A DNA stretch of 64,000 bases, from the NCBI RefSeq assembly GCF_001577835.2, contig NC_029518.1:70835378-70899377 (forward strand), written 5' to 3'. Origin of the DNA: Coturnix japonica (lineage: Eukaryota; Chordata; Aves; Galliformes; Phasianidae). The notes under the pieces were generated by a model. It worked only from the letters and a program-made list of their open reading frames with translations, was not told the DNA's origin and ran no database searches. This document shows, one piece after another, positions 48,986 to 61,508 of this stretch; the first letter of the stretch is position 1; every line of letters starts with the position of its first letter. The translations under genes and the position numbers were made by a program.

Positions 48986-51900
48986 GAAAATGCATCCTTC
49001 TGAGATGTAATTCTTACCCACACATGCACATAAAAATACACAAAAGTAAGATAAAGAGAGAAACTCTTTGAACTAGGGCAATTTCCTAACCTTATTCATG
49101 CATAGATTCTGTCTTCTGAAAGTAGGGTTACTGAGTCCTCCAATTATTCTTCTGCAGTAAAGATGTAGAAGGTAAACATGGGCAAGAAGAGTAGATGAAT
49201 ATGGGAAAAAGGACAATGTATTTGTCATAGTGTTCCACTAGCAGTTCAAACAGACCAACAGTCACCCTTTGTGGTTTACTTTGAGGTGTATTTCAAAAAA
49301 AGTTTAATTAAAATTTCAGGGCTATTTAATGAGTATGGGCACACACTTTTTTCACCCTTTTAGTGAGATTTATTTCTGCAAGAGAGACAAAGTATTTTAC
49401 TAAGTTGGGCACTGAACTGGAAACTAGGTCACTAGTTTTCCTTTCTCATCTGAAAAAGCAAGCAGCATTTGAGAATTTTTCAGAATGAAAAGCAGTGTAA
49501 ACTATTTGATATTGTGAGGTAGATCTTATATTTCAGTGATCTTCCTGGAAGTTCCACTGTTGTTCTGTTTTACCTTCTCAAACTATTGTAGGAGAAATTT
49601 CTCTTTTATCCCAGCCTCGTAGCACATGAAAATGCCATTCTTCATTCTTCTAACTGTTAATGTCTTCTGACTAAGCGTGTCTAATCTATGCAGTCCTGAC
49701 ATATTTTGTTCATATTCCTTCTACCTACTGACATATTGCAAATTACCTGCAGAGTGTGTGTTAGTGGACGTGCAGCCTCTTGTCAATGCAGTTTCCTAGA
49801 TCCATGGAAATCCATTTAATAGGATCGCAGATTATGGCTAGTGTTGAATTCTGGGAGGGAGAAGGCAGGTCTGAATGGGCAGGAACAAATGATCCATCTG
49901 TGTAGCTAAACCTGTTCCTGGCTTCAGGCCAGGCTGTGCCACATACGGATTAGTTCCAATTAGATGAAGCGGTAACTGACCCTTGGCTGCCTTCTCTGAG
50001 CCTTCTGGGCCTGGGCAATGCTGATGAGTGTCACATCCATTCCAACTAAGTGGGAAAAAGAAGAGAGAAAGTATTCAGAATTGATATGGTGAACGCCTGA
50101 AGAAGCACAGATCAACACAGGCAAAACCTTCAGTCAATGACTAGTTGGTAGTTTTTAATTCAATGGAAATTAATTCCTTCATGAAGCTAGAATTCATGAT
50201 TCTAGGACTTAAATACATGTGATTATGTGAATGAAGGGTGTCTTTTTAAGGGTATATTTATCTGAAGACTTTGCTAGCTATTGAATGGGCCAGGTGATAT
50301 GAATTCTAAAAGAACTCTTCTCCCACATTTTGGATGCATGTTGACGGTCTAAAGAAAATATCTTGCATTGAGAATGTCAAAATGCTGAATAAAGCTTCTG
50401 TGGGAGGTTGCTGTTGCTCACAAAGACATCTTTTTAATTTTTCTTTTCTGAAACATGATGATATAATGCACTTGTTTCTTCTAAAGTTCAGGAGCTGCAC
50501 TTTCTTTTTATGATTTATTAGGATGTTCTCATTTTGTTTCTTCAAATACCTAGCAAAATAACTTGAGCAAGATCTAACAACTAGAAAGCTGAATTCATTT
50601 TTGTGTCAAAATATTGAATTCTGTTATGGGGTTTTCAAAAGTGATGAGAAAGGTGAAGCTTCTATGTAGGCAGCAAAGCAGTAAGGAGTTACCCATGTGG
50701 CTGTGGGAAACAGGCCAGACCTGCTATACAGTGTCCTTTGCCTTCTGAACTTGTTATCCATAACAAATCTTGTCACTGAAAAATAGATTTTGTTAATCTC
50801 ATTTAGGAGCAGTGGGTTTTGGAGTGTAAGTACTGATGTGATAAATCCAAAGTGGTATGACTAATGCTAGTTTTCCTACTTGTCTTCTTTTTCTGTTGGC
50901 AATATATGTTATCAGCAAATGATTTTTGGTTTGCAGTACCAAATACGTCTTTGTGAGCTCAACCTGTTTTGAGATGTGGTCTGAAGAGAGTCTCAGCCTA
51001 TGAATCATGTGTTCTTCCATTCTACCTTATGCCTGGAAATCAGTAGTTAAAGATTGGATGGAGTCTGGTAGGACATGTGGGTGTTTACCCCTTTTACTTT
51101 TGAGTGCCTGTGAATGTCATGTCCCACTGCTCTGAAGTTTTGATGAATGTCCCTGCTACTTCCAAAAAGGTTTGAAGCAATCCCCATGGCACTGATTCAT
51201 CTTCCTTGCTGTGATCTTGACCTGCACAATCTCTTTGGAGCTTTACAGCATCAGTCACCTCAGTGAATGGAGAAGAAACTCATCTTCTCTATCTACATTA
51301 GTTATTGTGCTTGCAAGAAATAAGAATTAATCTAGAAGCCATAGTTTGGTTAATGATTTTAAAAACATATATAAATTGGACCAGCACTTGACCTAATCAA
51401 TTATAGTAAGGTAGAAATAGCACAAACCCTCTTGGTTGCTCTGCTGACCAGGAACCTCTTTTTAGGGAGAAAGCCAAAATCTGCTGCTGTTAGTCGTTTT
51501 AGAGCTATAGGCTGTGTTTTCAATTTGCAGTTGGTTTGAGCCATGTGTAATTTGTTGTGACTGAATAATTCAGAATAATTTAATTATATTATTCTTGCTT
51601 ATGTTAACGTGTCAGTGGAAATATAACAAGTACACCATAAAAAAGAATGTGACATTTTTCTCTTCTGAATTCTGTTGAAGAGAAAAACAGAGCACATGCA
51701 CTACTCCGTGCTCATGTTAGGAATAGTTTCTAATCCAGTTTCTTACATCTTAATTAATGTTCTTGCCCATACAGATTTGCAAGTTTATCAAGTAATAAAC
51801 ACTCTGCCCTCTGACCTACAGTTTCAATAGTAAATACTGTTAATCTGTCAACCAGATGACCGCAGTATATAATTGCAAGGATTTTTAGGACAATCTAAAG

Positions 51901-52344
51901 ACCAAAATTCTTAAAATCTGCATTACATTTCTGTGGCATAGGTTTTCTAGTTTAGATTATTTGTTGTTGCTGTTGTCTTTTTTAAATGCTTGTTTGTTTC
52001 TTCAATGGGAATAGAGAGATTTAAGCATTTTTGTTTGTTTGCTCTTTAATTTTGGGCTAACTGTAGTCTGAATGGCTGTCTACAACTGGAACATATTGGG
52101 GGACTCCTAGAACATATCTTTTATCAGTTCAAAGCAAGTCAGTCCAAATACTTTGAGAGTAATCCATAATAAAAACATGTTAGTGGAGTCAATGCAAATC
52201 TGCTGGTGGAGACAATGTATAGACTTGATTCAAAAGTGAGCATCCTGTTACAAAGAAAAGAAATATAATGTGCATTCAACCTATATAAATAATTGAAGAA
52301 ACACTTTATACACATTATCACCAATAGAAATGTTTCACAGGATA

Positions 52345-53876
52345 AGTGCTGTTCTGAAAGCAATGCCTCCTATTTAATTCCATGAAAGCTACATCAGATA
52401 CAAAAGGCGCAACAGCTCTATTTAATAGAACAAATTCTGAGCTACAAAACATCATTTTTCAACATAGTTACCGCTATTACCTGGGCATTTTTTGCTGGTA
52501 ATGGTCAAGAGCCTGCATGCTGTGCTCACAAAAATCTGCACCAGTGGAGGTGACCCACTGTTTTGCAGCTGCTATGATGGTGTTGTTGCTAGGATTACAT
52601 TACCCATGCAGTCCACCTTTCACCAGACTGATTCGATGGAAATCAGAAGGTGCCATATCAGTACTATACACTAGGTGTGGTAGAATGATCCAGCCGAGAC
52701 TGGCGATGTGTTCCATGGTCTTCAAACTGTTATGAGATCTGACTATACCATGTTACAAGAAAATGGTTATGTTCTCTGACTTTACTCTAGAATTTTGAGC
52801 TTTCAGCTTAGTTAGTGTCGTAATGTAATGGTTAGAGTTGATAGATTTTTCAGGTTCCAGTAAACCCAGAAGGATCACCTCTTTCCTTTCTCAAAAATCT
52901 GCAAATTGCTTCAAGCACTGGGGACTATGTCTTGAACTTTTTCTTGTACGGGGAATTCACATGTCACTCATGAGCTTTAATTCTGGCTCATCTGGTAATG
53001 ATGCGATCAGCTTTGTATTAATTCATCAAATCTTGACAAACTTGCCTATGGAGTTCTGTTCTTGAGTGAGCATTCATGGGCCCTACCTGGCACAATCTTT
53101 GCAGTATTCCAATGTTGTCCCCATGTTTTACCACACATTAAAGCCAATATTCATCTCTTTATATAGATTCCTGGTCATAATTTGCTAATTTATGCAGATG
53201 AGCTATCAAGACACTTTTCTATTTTAGTGTGACACCTGTGTGTGGCTGTCTGCGATACTGTCACAACAAGCCCACACAACCCTACAGGCTTGGGGAGGTG
53301 TGGCTGGAAAGCTGCCTGATGGAAAGGGACCTTGGTGTACTGATGGACAGTCAGCTGAATATGAGCCAGCAGTGTGCCCAGGTGGCCACAAAGGCCAATG
53401 GCATCCTGGCTTGTATCAGGAATGGTGTGGTGAGCAGGAATAGGGAAGTCATCCTGCCCCTGTACTTGGCAATGATGAGGCCTCACCTTGAGTACTGTGT
53501 TCAGTTTTGGGCACCTCAGTACAAAAAGGACATGGAGGTACTGGCACAGGTCCAGAGAAGGGCAACAAAGCTAGTGAAGGGCTTGGAAAATAAATCTTAT
53601 GAGGAGAGGCTGAGGGAGCTGGGGCTGTTTAGTCTGGGGAAAAGGAAGCTGAGGGGAGACCTTATTGCTCTCTTCCAGTATCTGAAAGGTGCTTACAGTG
53701 AGAGCGAGAGGAGTTCGGTTACATACCTTTGCTTCATAGATAATTCTGTTACAGTCTATCATGCAGAAACAAAATGTGACAGAATACTGGTGGGAAGGGT
53801 TCAACCTCTATTGCTGTACTGCCAACATCAACCTCTGAAGTCATGGCCTTAAAGGAGTCATTGCTTTCAGAGAACC
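52345..53876 (-). mobile_element. Mariner DNA transposon (Galluhop/Mariner1_GG-like), interrupted by CR1
   Basis: The left end has GTTCTGAAAGCAATGCCTCC (52351) and the right end has AGGAGTCATTGCTTTCAGAG (53854); these are inverted copies of each other, so both terminal inverted repeats survive. A TA lies just before the left end (52343-52344), the expected mariner target. The internal sequence on the minus strand translates near 52510-52560 to QWVTSTGADFCEHSMQ, mariner transposase-like. Other phrases, for example 'aacatagttaccgctattacctgggcatttt' and 'cttgaactttttcttgtacgggg', recall the chicken Galluhop element. The transposase is decayed with several internal gaps. Mariner sequence resumes at about 53712 (AGTTCGGTTACATACCTTTG) after an inserted CR1 piece that replaces the N-terminal coding part. 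Total mariner-derived length is about 1.05 kb. Confidence 0.87.
53245..53711 (+). mobile_element. CR1 ORF2 C-terminal fragment inside the mariner, lacking its 3' end
   Basis: The + strand encodes, largely uninterrupted, the ORF2 tail: [100 protein letters not shown]. Standard CR1 would continue into a 3' UTR ending in GATTCT repeats, but here the sequence switches back to mariner at about 53712 straight after 'gtgcttacagtgagagcgagag'. A CR1 copy without its 3' end cannot result from simple target-primed insertion, so a later deletion or recombination is implied. The frame stays open through the junction into mariner sequence; this is not evidence of a host gene. Confidence 0.9.
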
Positions 53877-54579
53877 TTTTCTGTGTTGTGTCTTAAATTC
53901 AAGCAATCCATACAATAGCCTTCCTGAGGTTTCCATTTCAAAAAGAGTTTCATTTGATTATCAGACCTGAAATATGGAGCAGCTGTGGCTCACAGTTGGT
54001 ACTGATGAACATTTTTTTCTTTTTTTTTTAATCATTTAGCAAACTTTCCTCTCATAACGGAGGGAAGTAAGAGTTTCCTCTGTAAATTAATAAGATCGGT
54101 GAGATTAGATGTGTAACAAAAGGCATGCAGTACTTTCCTAGGGGTGTTCTGTCTATTCCTTACACTTGTAATGTGTATAGAGAAATATGTTGTTTGTAGA
54201 ATATAGCAGTGTAAGAACTATTTTAAAAAGTTATAGAGTAGTCTATGTACAATATTCTTCTTTCCATTTACACATAGTAAAAACCTTCTCAGTTTGTTGG
54301 GAACAGTGTTTACTCTGTGTGTATGGATGCGAAGGCCAGGTCGTGTCCTTCATAGGCCATCAAAATGTTTCATGTTCTGAGTCTAACAGATGAAAATATT
54401 TCTGCTGCACTTGGTTTGCCAGTGTTCCAAAAATCAAGCATGGCTCAAAGCGTAGTCACACTGAATCCTGACATTGAATGGCTGGCTTAGAGCTCGGTGT
54501 AGCCAGCAATCATTCCTGTGTTTCTTTTCAGCTTCAAGAAAAGCAGAGTTGGCAGTTCTCTTCTGTTTCCTTCCTGGCT

Positions 54580-54613
54580 GTTTTTTTTTCTTTCTTTTTT
54601 TTCTTTTTTTTTG
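54580..54613. repeat. T-rich low-complexity tract
   Basis: T runs of 6 to 9 bases broken by single C. Low-complexity only. Confidence 0.9.
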
Positions 54614-55544
54614 TATGCAATTTGTGGTATAGCTTTAGTAAGCATATTTTGAACTTCATTTCCTTGGCTGTTATCTAATCACTTTGAATGGATAATGTTT
54701 GGGTCAAGTATGTTTTTGGATGTTTACTCCAAACATTGTAATAAAAAAACAAAAAAACAAAATAGACAAGCTTTTCTAGAGCAGGTAACATACAGTCAGA
54801 AGGTCTGATGCTGAAATTCCTGTGGCTGTTAATATTGCTGGTTGGCTACTGCTTTGAACCTGGGTAATGTCTACGTTAAGTATTAACTTGTATGGAAAAT
54901 TAAAAGTAATAATTGAATTAACTGTGTTTAGGCTGTTAAGTTACTGGCATCATCTTACAAAGTCTCTCTTACTGTTGTTTAATGCTGAATAGGATGCAAA
55001 CAGTGGAAATCAAACTAATCTTCATGTGGGGCAGATTCCCTCTTACTGCATCTGTTTCTGAATGGCTACCAGAATGCCATTCATTCTGCAGCTTCTCATT
55101 CTGGCAGGAAGATAGATAATCACAGTTCCCTAATTGCATTGGCTATGACAGAACTCTTACTGTTATACATGTTTCTGTGCACATATTCAAGGCACAAACC
55201 TCTTAAAATAGGTTAGTTATAGAATCATAGCTTGTTTCAGCGCTTTGTGGAAATGGAGGGTAAAGAACCAGCTTTTTAGGTGAAGCATCTTCTGATAGCC
55301 TGTAAGACAAACCACAGGACAACCTTTCCATGAATTCTCCTAGAAGTTACTGGAAAACAATACAATAGTGTTTTTTATCCATTTGCTTCATACATCGTAC
55401 ATCATTCATATGATGTATCCCTTGATTTTTCTTATAGGTCGCTGATGTGTGTGTACATAGGAGCAAACTCCTTACACAGTTATAAAAAATTCTTATGTCT
55501 GTCACCTGGAAAGCTGTTTTTGGACATCTATCTAAATCTTTCTG

Positions 55545-55690
55545 ATCACAGAGCCATAGAGTTGTTTGAGCTGGAAGGAACCATTAAAAGTCATCTAGTT
55601 CAACACCCCACAATAAACAGGGACACCTACATCTAGATCACGTTGCTCAGAGCTCAGTTCAGCCTGACCTTGAGTGTCAATGATGCCTTG
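55545..55690 (-). mobile_element. CR1 LINE 3' end, antisense
   Basis: ATCACAGAGCCATAGAGTTG and GAGCTGGAAGGAACCATTAA begin the block. 'tcatctagttcaacacccca', 'agggacacctacatctagatcacgttgctcagagc' and 'cagcctgaccttga' follow in antisense CR1 order. About 145 bp is retained. Confidence 0.85.
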
Positions 55691-56647
55691 ACAGAAATAA
55701 AAAGGTTAATTTGCAGAATATAGAAGGGGTCTGAATAAGGATTTTGAGGCAGACTTTGAGGGCAAGGCAAAACAGGAATAGCATACCTTAGCTCTCCTAG
55801 TATGTCATAGCCTGGGAGGATTCCAGAAAGTTTTCTTATTGCAAAAGTGGGGATGTTTTCTCTTAAATTTTTACTACAGAATGTTGATGAAGTGCATGCA
55901 AGAACCACCTCTTTCAAAGAACTGGAAAGCTTCAGGTTTTGTAAATCTATTCTGCTTGGAAGATATCCTGACTGTTTATTCCTTCCCCTTCTCTGCTTCA
56001 GAAATGACTTGAATGACCTTGCTATCTACTTTGGCTCAGTAAAGGAAATAACACACCACTTTTAATTTCAGTCAGGGTGCTATATTAACCTGGATTATAT
56101 ATTAGTTTCCATTTCATTGGGTACAAAACTGGTTTTGACCATGTTGAAACAGTTCTCAGTGTGTTCATGTTTTTAAAGGACTGCTTGAACACGCTGTTCA
56201 ACAGAAACACGCTACATTGACCAAAATTATTTAACCAGGCATACATATTTTATGGCAGCAGTGTGCAGAATTGCTCTTGCAGGCTATGTGACGGCTGAGC
56301 TGTGACTATGCACAGGGCTGCTGCAGGGCTCTGCTTCTGCAAGTGTACCTGCAAGAGGAATTTGCTGAGCTGTTGATCTTTGCTACTGTCCTGGAAGATT
56401 TGAACTGATCTTCTGAAAGTATGCATCTGCTGGCATGGACCTCAGTGCTGCTGCTCACATAGATGTTTGGCCAGAGTTTGTAACATCCTCCCCGAGGTTG
56501 ACAAAACTGTCTCTATTGCATTCATGTAGGCTGATCCTGTGCTGGACGGCTCTACTTCATTGGTCAACCACCAGTGATCACTTTTCAGAGTATACGTAGA
56601 TGTCTTCTCTCCCTCCCCCTATTACTGAAACTTTTTACCATCTGCAG

Positions 56648-56674
56648 TGTTTTGTTTTTGTTTTTGTTTTAATT
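56648..56674. repeat. (GTTTTT)n simple repeat
   Basis: Four GT5-like units followed by a T/A-rich run. Confidence 0.85.
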
Positions 56675-57621
56675 TTTAGTGATTTGATTCTGAATTACCG
56701 TTCTGTGTGCCACTGAAAATGATCCCTTCTGGAACTCATCTTTTCAGTTCACATTAGTAACATACTAATCATTTGGTAAACACTGGCACGGACTGTTGAA
56801 CTGCAAAAATCCACCTGTTGAGCAATGCAATATTTTTATTTTGATGATCCTCAGAGAACTGATGCATCAAAAGGTTGCAACAATATGTATTGTTGTTTGT
56901 CTTTAAGTAAGAAATGTTTAAGGTGAGAACTGAATCCTCCAGCAATGTCTTTCTTGAAAAGTCTGTACTTCAGATTGTTTTTAAACTGCCAGGTAGTGTA
57001 GGATTTGTAAACACCACTTGAAATCACAGAGAAAAAAATATTTGTCTGTCTCTAATTATCTGGGCTATGCTGAAGGGAAAAAAAATCACATCATTCTATG
57101 ATCTAACTCAGAAACAATATTAACTGTGTTTAGGACAGTCCAAAGGAAAAAGAGGTGATTATCTCTCAGCCGTTAGTTGTTCATGTACCTATTAATATAA
57201 GGCACGGGCAAAGTGAGATTGTTAATTACAAAAATGAATTTGAGTTCATCTTTCTACCTTTCATAATCTTGTCTGAAAAGTTCTCACCAGTGGATGCTAC
57301 TGTAAAAGTGACCTTAAAAAGAAGTTCAGTTCAAATGAAAGAAAAGTTGCCACATTAGCAGATACTTATTATGTTTCCTTTTGTTGCAGAGTATTCACCC
57401 CTTTTGCAGAAAAACAAATGAGCTGCTAGATTCTGTCCAGAAAATGATGTGGTGAGAAGAGGAAGCTATTGTTTGAACCTTACTCATTTTCCAAAATGAA
57501 AATGTGAAAATAATTCCTTCCAACTCTCTTAGGGGAAATATTTCTGAATCTTTTTTGTTTGTCTTCTCAAAGAACTATTGCAGACTGACTCTTTCACTTT
57601 CTAAAAGCCTATATTTAGGGG

Positions 57622-57648
57622 AAAAACAAAACAAAACAAAACAAAAAA
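57622..57648. repeat. (AAAAC)n microsatellite
   Basis: About five tandem AAAAC units followed by an A run. Confidence 0.9.
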
Positions 57649-59057
57649 GAGTCAAAATCCAAAAGATCCTGACAAGAACCACAGGGAATGGAGGTAAAAT
57701 GTGAGAAATCCCAATAGATAACAAGTAAAAAATATCACCATGAAGATGATCAAGCTGCCTGCATAGAACTGGAATCTTCATTCTCAGTGAGACTTGGTGC
57801 TCACCTGGAGATGGCCCCGGTCTTATAGCAGTTGAGCCAGGAAACCTCCAGAAATCCTGTCTTGCCAGCATGATTCTTTTTTATTTGTGGTTAATATGAA
57901 TTGCATGATTAAAATAAAGGCTTGGATTTAAAGCTAGTTAGGTTACAATGTTTCCCCCCCTTAAAATGATGCTTAGTTGCCCTTTTCTTTCTAATTAAAA
58001 AACAAAACAAAGTTATAACTATTTTGAGTATTTATGTCAGAGAGAGAAAAAAGATTTAAATATTTTTTCAGGTAACCTATGCCTCTTCTTTAAGGAGGAA
58101 GACTGGTTTGCTTCTTAAAACTGGCTTTTGTTAGCCTCTGGGTTTTTTGCCATTCAACTCTCAAAAAAGCATGGAATGTATTTTGGTGGTTTCCTCTATT
58201 TAGAAGGAAAATAGTAGAAAAACCAAACAAGAAACATAGAAACCAGTCTATCTCCAATGGTAATCAATTATCAAATACTTCTAACCTAAGCAGATATTAC
58301 CAGTTGCTGCACTGACATTTCATTATCCAGTATGTTGGTTTTGTGGTGATGGTGAAGGAGTGAAGGAGGGTTTTAATGTTGTTTTCTGTTACTTGGATAC
58401 TGTTTTATCCAAGCTGACTGCCATATTATTTATGGAATTAACAAACCCATTTCTGTATTTTTAAAAATCTTGATCTCAAATTGTACTTCTAAGATGAACA
58501 CCAATGTTACTCATTGTGAAAACTCTGGAAAGAAAAGAGCAGACAGCAACAACAACAAAATCAAATGGTGACTTTTGCAGTACTTATGTGTATATATATC
58601 TGAAGAGCAGTGTATGACAAGATACCCAATTGCTTATTGGGTTTTGTGGAAGATTTGCTTGAATGAGTTAGCAAGTATGCTGAAGTCCTTGGGATATTGT
58701 TCATCTGAAATAAGCTAACAAAAGCTTTAGTTTTGGAAAAATGTGAATTTCCTATAAAATAGCTAAATTGACTGCTTTTTTGATTTTCGAACGGACAGAT
58801 TTTCTTAATAGTGTAATTAAAGCAAAGAATGAAAAGGCATTAAAACTTGGCATAATGATGAATAAATGATCCAGAAAAGAAAACAGGAAGGGGAAGGACA
58901 GTGCTATGAGAGCCCACCCAGAAGATTCTGGCAATTTACTTTTGGATAACAGTGAATTAGCTGGCACTGACAAGTTAAAAATGGCAGATAATAGATCTAC
59001 AGTATTGCCATAGGTAATAAGCTAGAGAAAAGCTGTGAAACCTTGCTATTTTGCACT

Positions 59058-59075
59058 AAAAAAAAAAAAAAAAAA
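59058..59075. repeat. Poly(A) tract
   Basis: An uninterrupted run of about 18 A on the + strand. No retrocopy body was recognised immediately upstream. Confidence 0.95.
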
Positions 59076-61212
59076 TTGCAATTTTGTTGCTTGTAATAGA
59101 TATTTTTTTTCTTTGGTAAAGTCTTTGCTAGAATCATCTAGTTCGTCAAGAATATGTCTTTGTATACAACAGGGTAAATGCTGTGGATTCTGCATATACA
59201 AACACAGGATATTAAAATTTGCTGTTTTTTTGGGTTGTGTATCTACCTTTCTCAATTTGTGTCCCTACTTGAAAAATAGAAAAGGTTAGTAATGTTTCAG
59301 TGCTGCTTAGCTCATTTTCCCACATGTGGGAGAAATTAGAGGATCTAGAGGGGTTTTTATAGTTTTCTGTAACTATTACTAATAATAGACTCCTTTAAGC
59401 CTTTAAACAAAAGCATTCATCTTGCAGAAGACTACTAAATAGTTCTGGTTGAACACAGTAATTTAGACATTCCAGCTTTTGTAACTTGCCAAGCTAGGAG
59501 ATACTTTCCCAGGGGATGACTTGTTTTGAGTACCTGCTTTGTCTAAGACACCCTCACATCCCCTCCAAGTCTGTGATTCGTAATTCCTTTTGAAGGCCAA
59601 CAGGGGTTTGGATTTCAGTAGGGAAGTGCAGCAAGTGAGAATTGGTTCTAAGATGCTTCTTGCAGAAAGCTTTTCCCAAGTATTGTATTCTGAGGTCATT
59701 CTCTTCAGCCTTTGCCTTTGCATTCACGCCTTGGTGTTTCCGTGCACAGGTAAGACTTGTTCTGTGTTGTTCATGACTCATTCCTGTAAGGTCTGTTTCA
59801 CTAAGTTATCAATAGAAAATAAATCCTGTAAGTGTTTTACTTGCTTAGTTTGCTTTTCCTTCTCCATCTGCTTGGGCCTTCTGCTGAACTGTTCCACTCC
59901 CATTACTTTCTATCACAGAATCTACTTTTCATTCTGCACTCCTTCTCTGCTCAGTTTTGTGTGGTGATCTTCCAGCAGCTCTCAGCAGCTCCTTTTTGTG
60001 CCTTTCCTGTTTTTTACTCTTTCCTAGAAAAGTCTATGACTCCCATGAGAGGCAAATGGACAGAACCACATTGGGTCTGTGTCCTCAGGAAAGCCAGTGA
60101 CTTTCTCATATTCAGGCATGCTTCCTGTGAGCAGTGAGAAGTGTTTTTTCCTATAGGAAAAGCAGTTTTTCTCATGAATCTTGTAAATGGATTTCTAAAG
60201 TTCTATCTATGTAAATCACATTTCCTCCTAGAAAAAAATAAGCTGCTGTTGGAAAATTTTGCTTATTAAAGCTTTGACATATGGTCTTATTTTGAGCGCC
60301 AGTACGGATGAAAGAAATTTGTTCTAAGGATTGTGCTGAGAGACTCAGAATTGACACAGTATCAGTCTAGGACCAAAAACTGCTTTGAAACCAGCCCTCT
60401 TGGAGCAAAAATAACCAGAACAACCTCTCTATAAAATAACTGTGCTTGTTTAGAAGCTTACCAGATCCTACTCACATAGAAAATAGTGGTCGGTTTGCTA
60501 AAACTCAGAAGCAATGGGAAGTAACAAAATATTTTACTGTCAGGCTTCAGATACCAAGTCAGTCACCAGGAATAATAGTGGAGATTCAAAAGTTTTATAT
60601 GTTCTTGTGACACTGCCTCTGTAATAGTGCTTTGCAGTATTATTGCAGTGCGGGTCGCCAAGATTCAGACAAGCACTGTGAATTTGGCCCATCATTCCAT
60701 TTAAAATTTCTGTCATAAGCTGTTTAAAATGTCTTAGTTGTCTGAAGCTAAATATCAGCCTGTTGTGCTTGTTAAAACACTTATGGCTCAGTGTGTTCTG
60801 TTGTTTGAGCTAAGGAATTGAGTATTTTGCAGTATAATTTTCAGAGCCATTTTGCAGGGTCCCTCTCATCCTTTTGAGAAAAAGCTTGTTATTTAGAAAA
60901 AAAATGTTCAAATACAGGTAGAAATTGTGAGGATGATAAGGTCCAAGGTTGAGGTTTCAACTAAGTTTCCTGCAGTGGATTAAATGGAAGTGCAACTTAG
61001 GTATTCTGTATTCTGCTATCTTTTACTTTGTAAGGTATTGTTCCAGCCATCAGGGAGCTTATGAACATTAAACTTCATTTAATAACAACAGCAAAGAAGA
61101 GACTGTATTATCAAATAACAAAAAAAACCCCTTTAGTTTTGCATCATAGAGTTCAGAAAGCTAATGCAGATCAAAGAAAGCTTTTTGGTTTTTCTAAGGT
61201 AGATCAAAGGTA

Positions 61213-61508
61213 GAAGCAAAGGGGACCATATAAATGTTTATAAATATCTAAAGGATGGGTGTCCAGAGGATGGAGCCAGGCTCATTTTGGTGGTGCTCAA
61301 TGACAGGGCAAGGGGTAATGGGCACAAACTGGAACACAAGAATTTCCATCTGAACATGAAGAAAAACTTCCATACTGTGAAGGCAGCAGAGCACTGGGAA
61401 CAGACTGCACAGAGAGGGTATGGAGTTTCCTTCTCCAGATATATACAAGATCCCCCTGGATGCTTTCCTATACAACCTGTAGGGAACATGCTTTAGCAGG
61501 GGGTCTCT
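61213..61508 (+). mobile_element. CR1 LINE 3' UTR region, sense, missing the terminus
   Basis: The order 'aaatatctaaaggatgggtgtc', GAGGATGGAGCCAGGCTCAT, 'gacagggcaaggggtaatgggcacaaactggaacacaag', 'ttccatctgaacatgaagaaaaac', 'gcagagcactgggaacagac' and 'tttccttctccagatat' is the sense 3' UTR of a common avian CR1 subfamily. It stops around 'aacatgctttagcagggg' without the final 'ggactagatgatc...ttctatgattct' segment, so the 3' terminus was deleted. Confidence 0.9.

Noticed and set aside
53229-53852. 207-codon frame as a host gene
   Set aside because: The protein is the C-terminal tail of CR1 ORF2 followed by out-of-context mariner sequence; a transposon chimera frame, not a gene.
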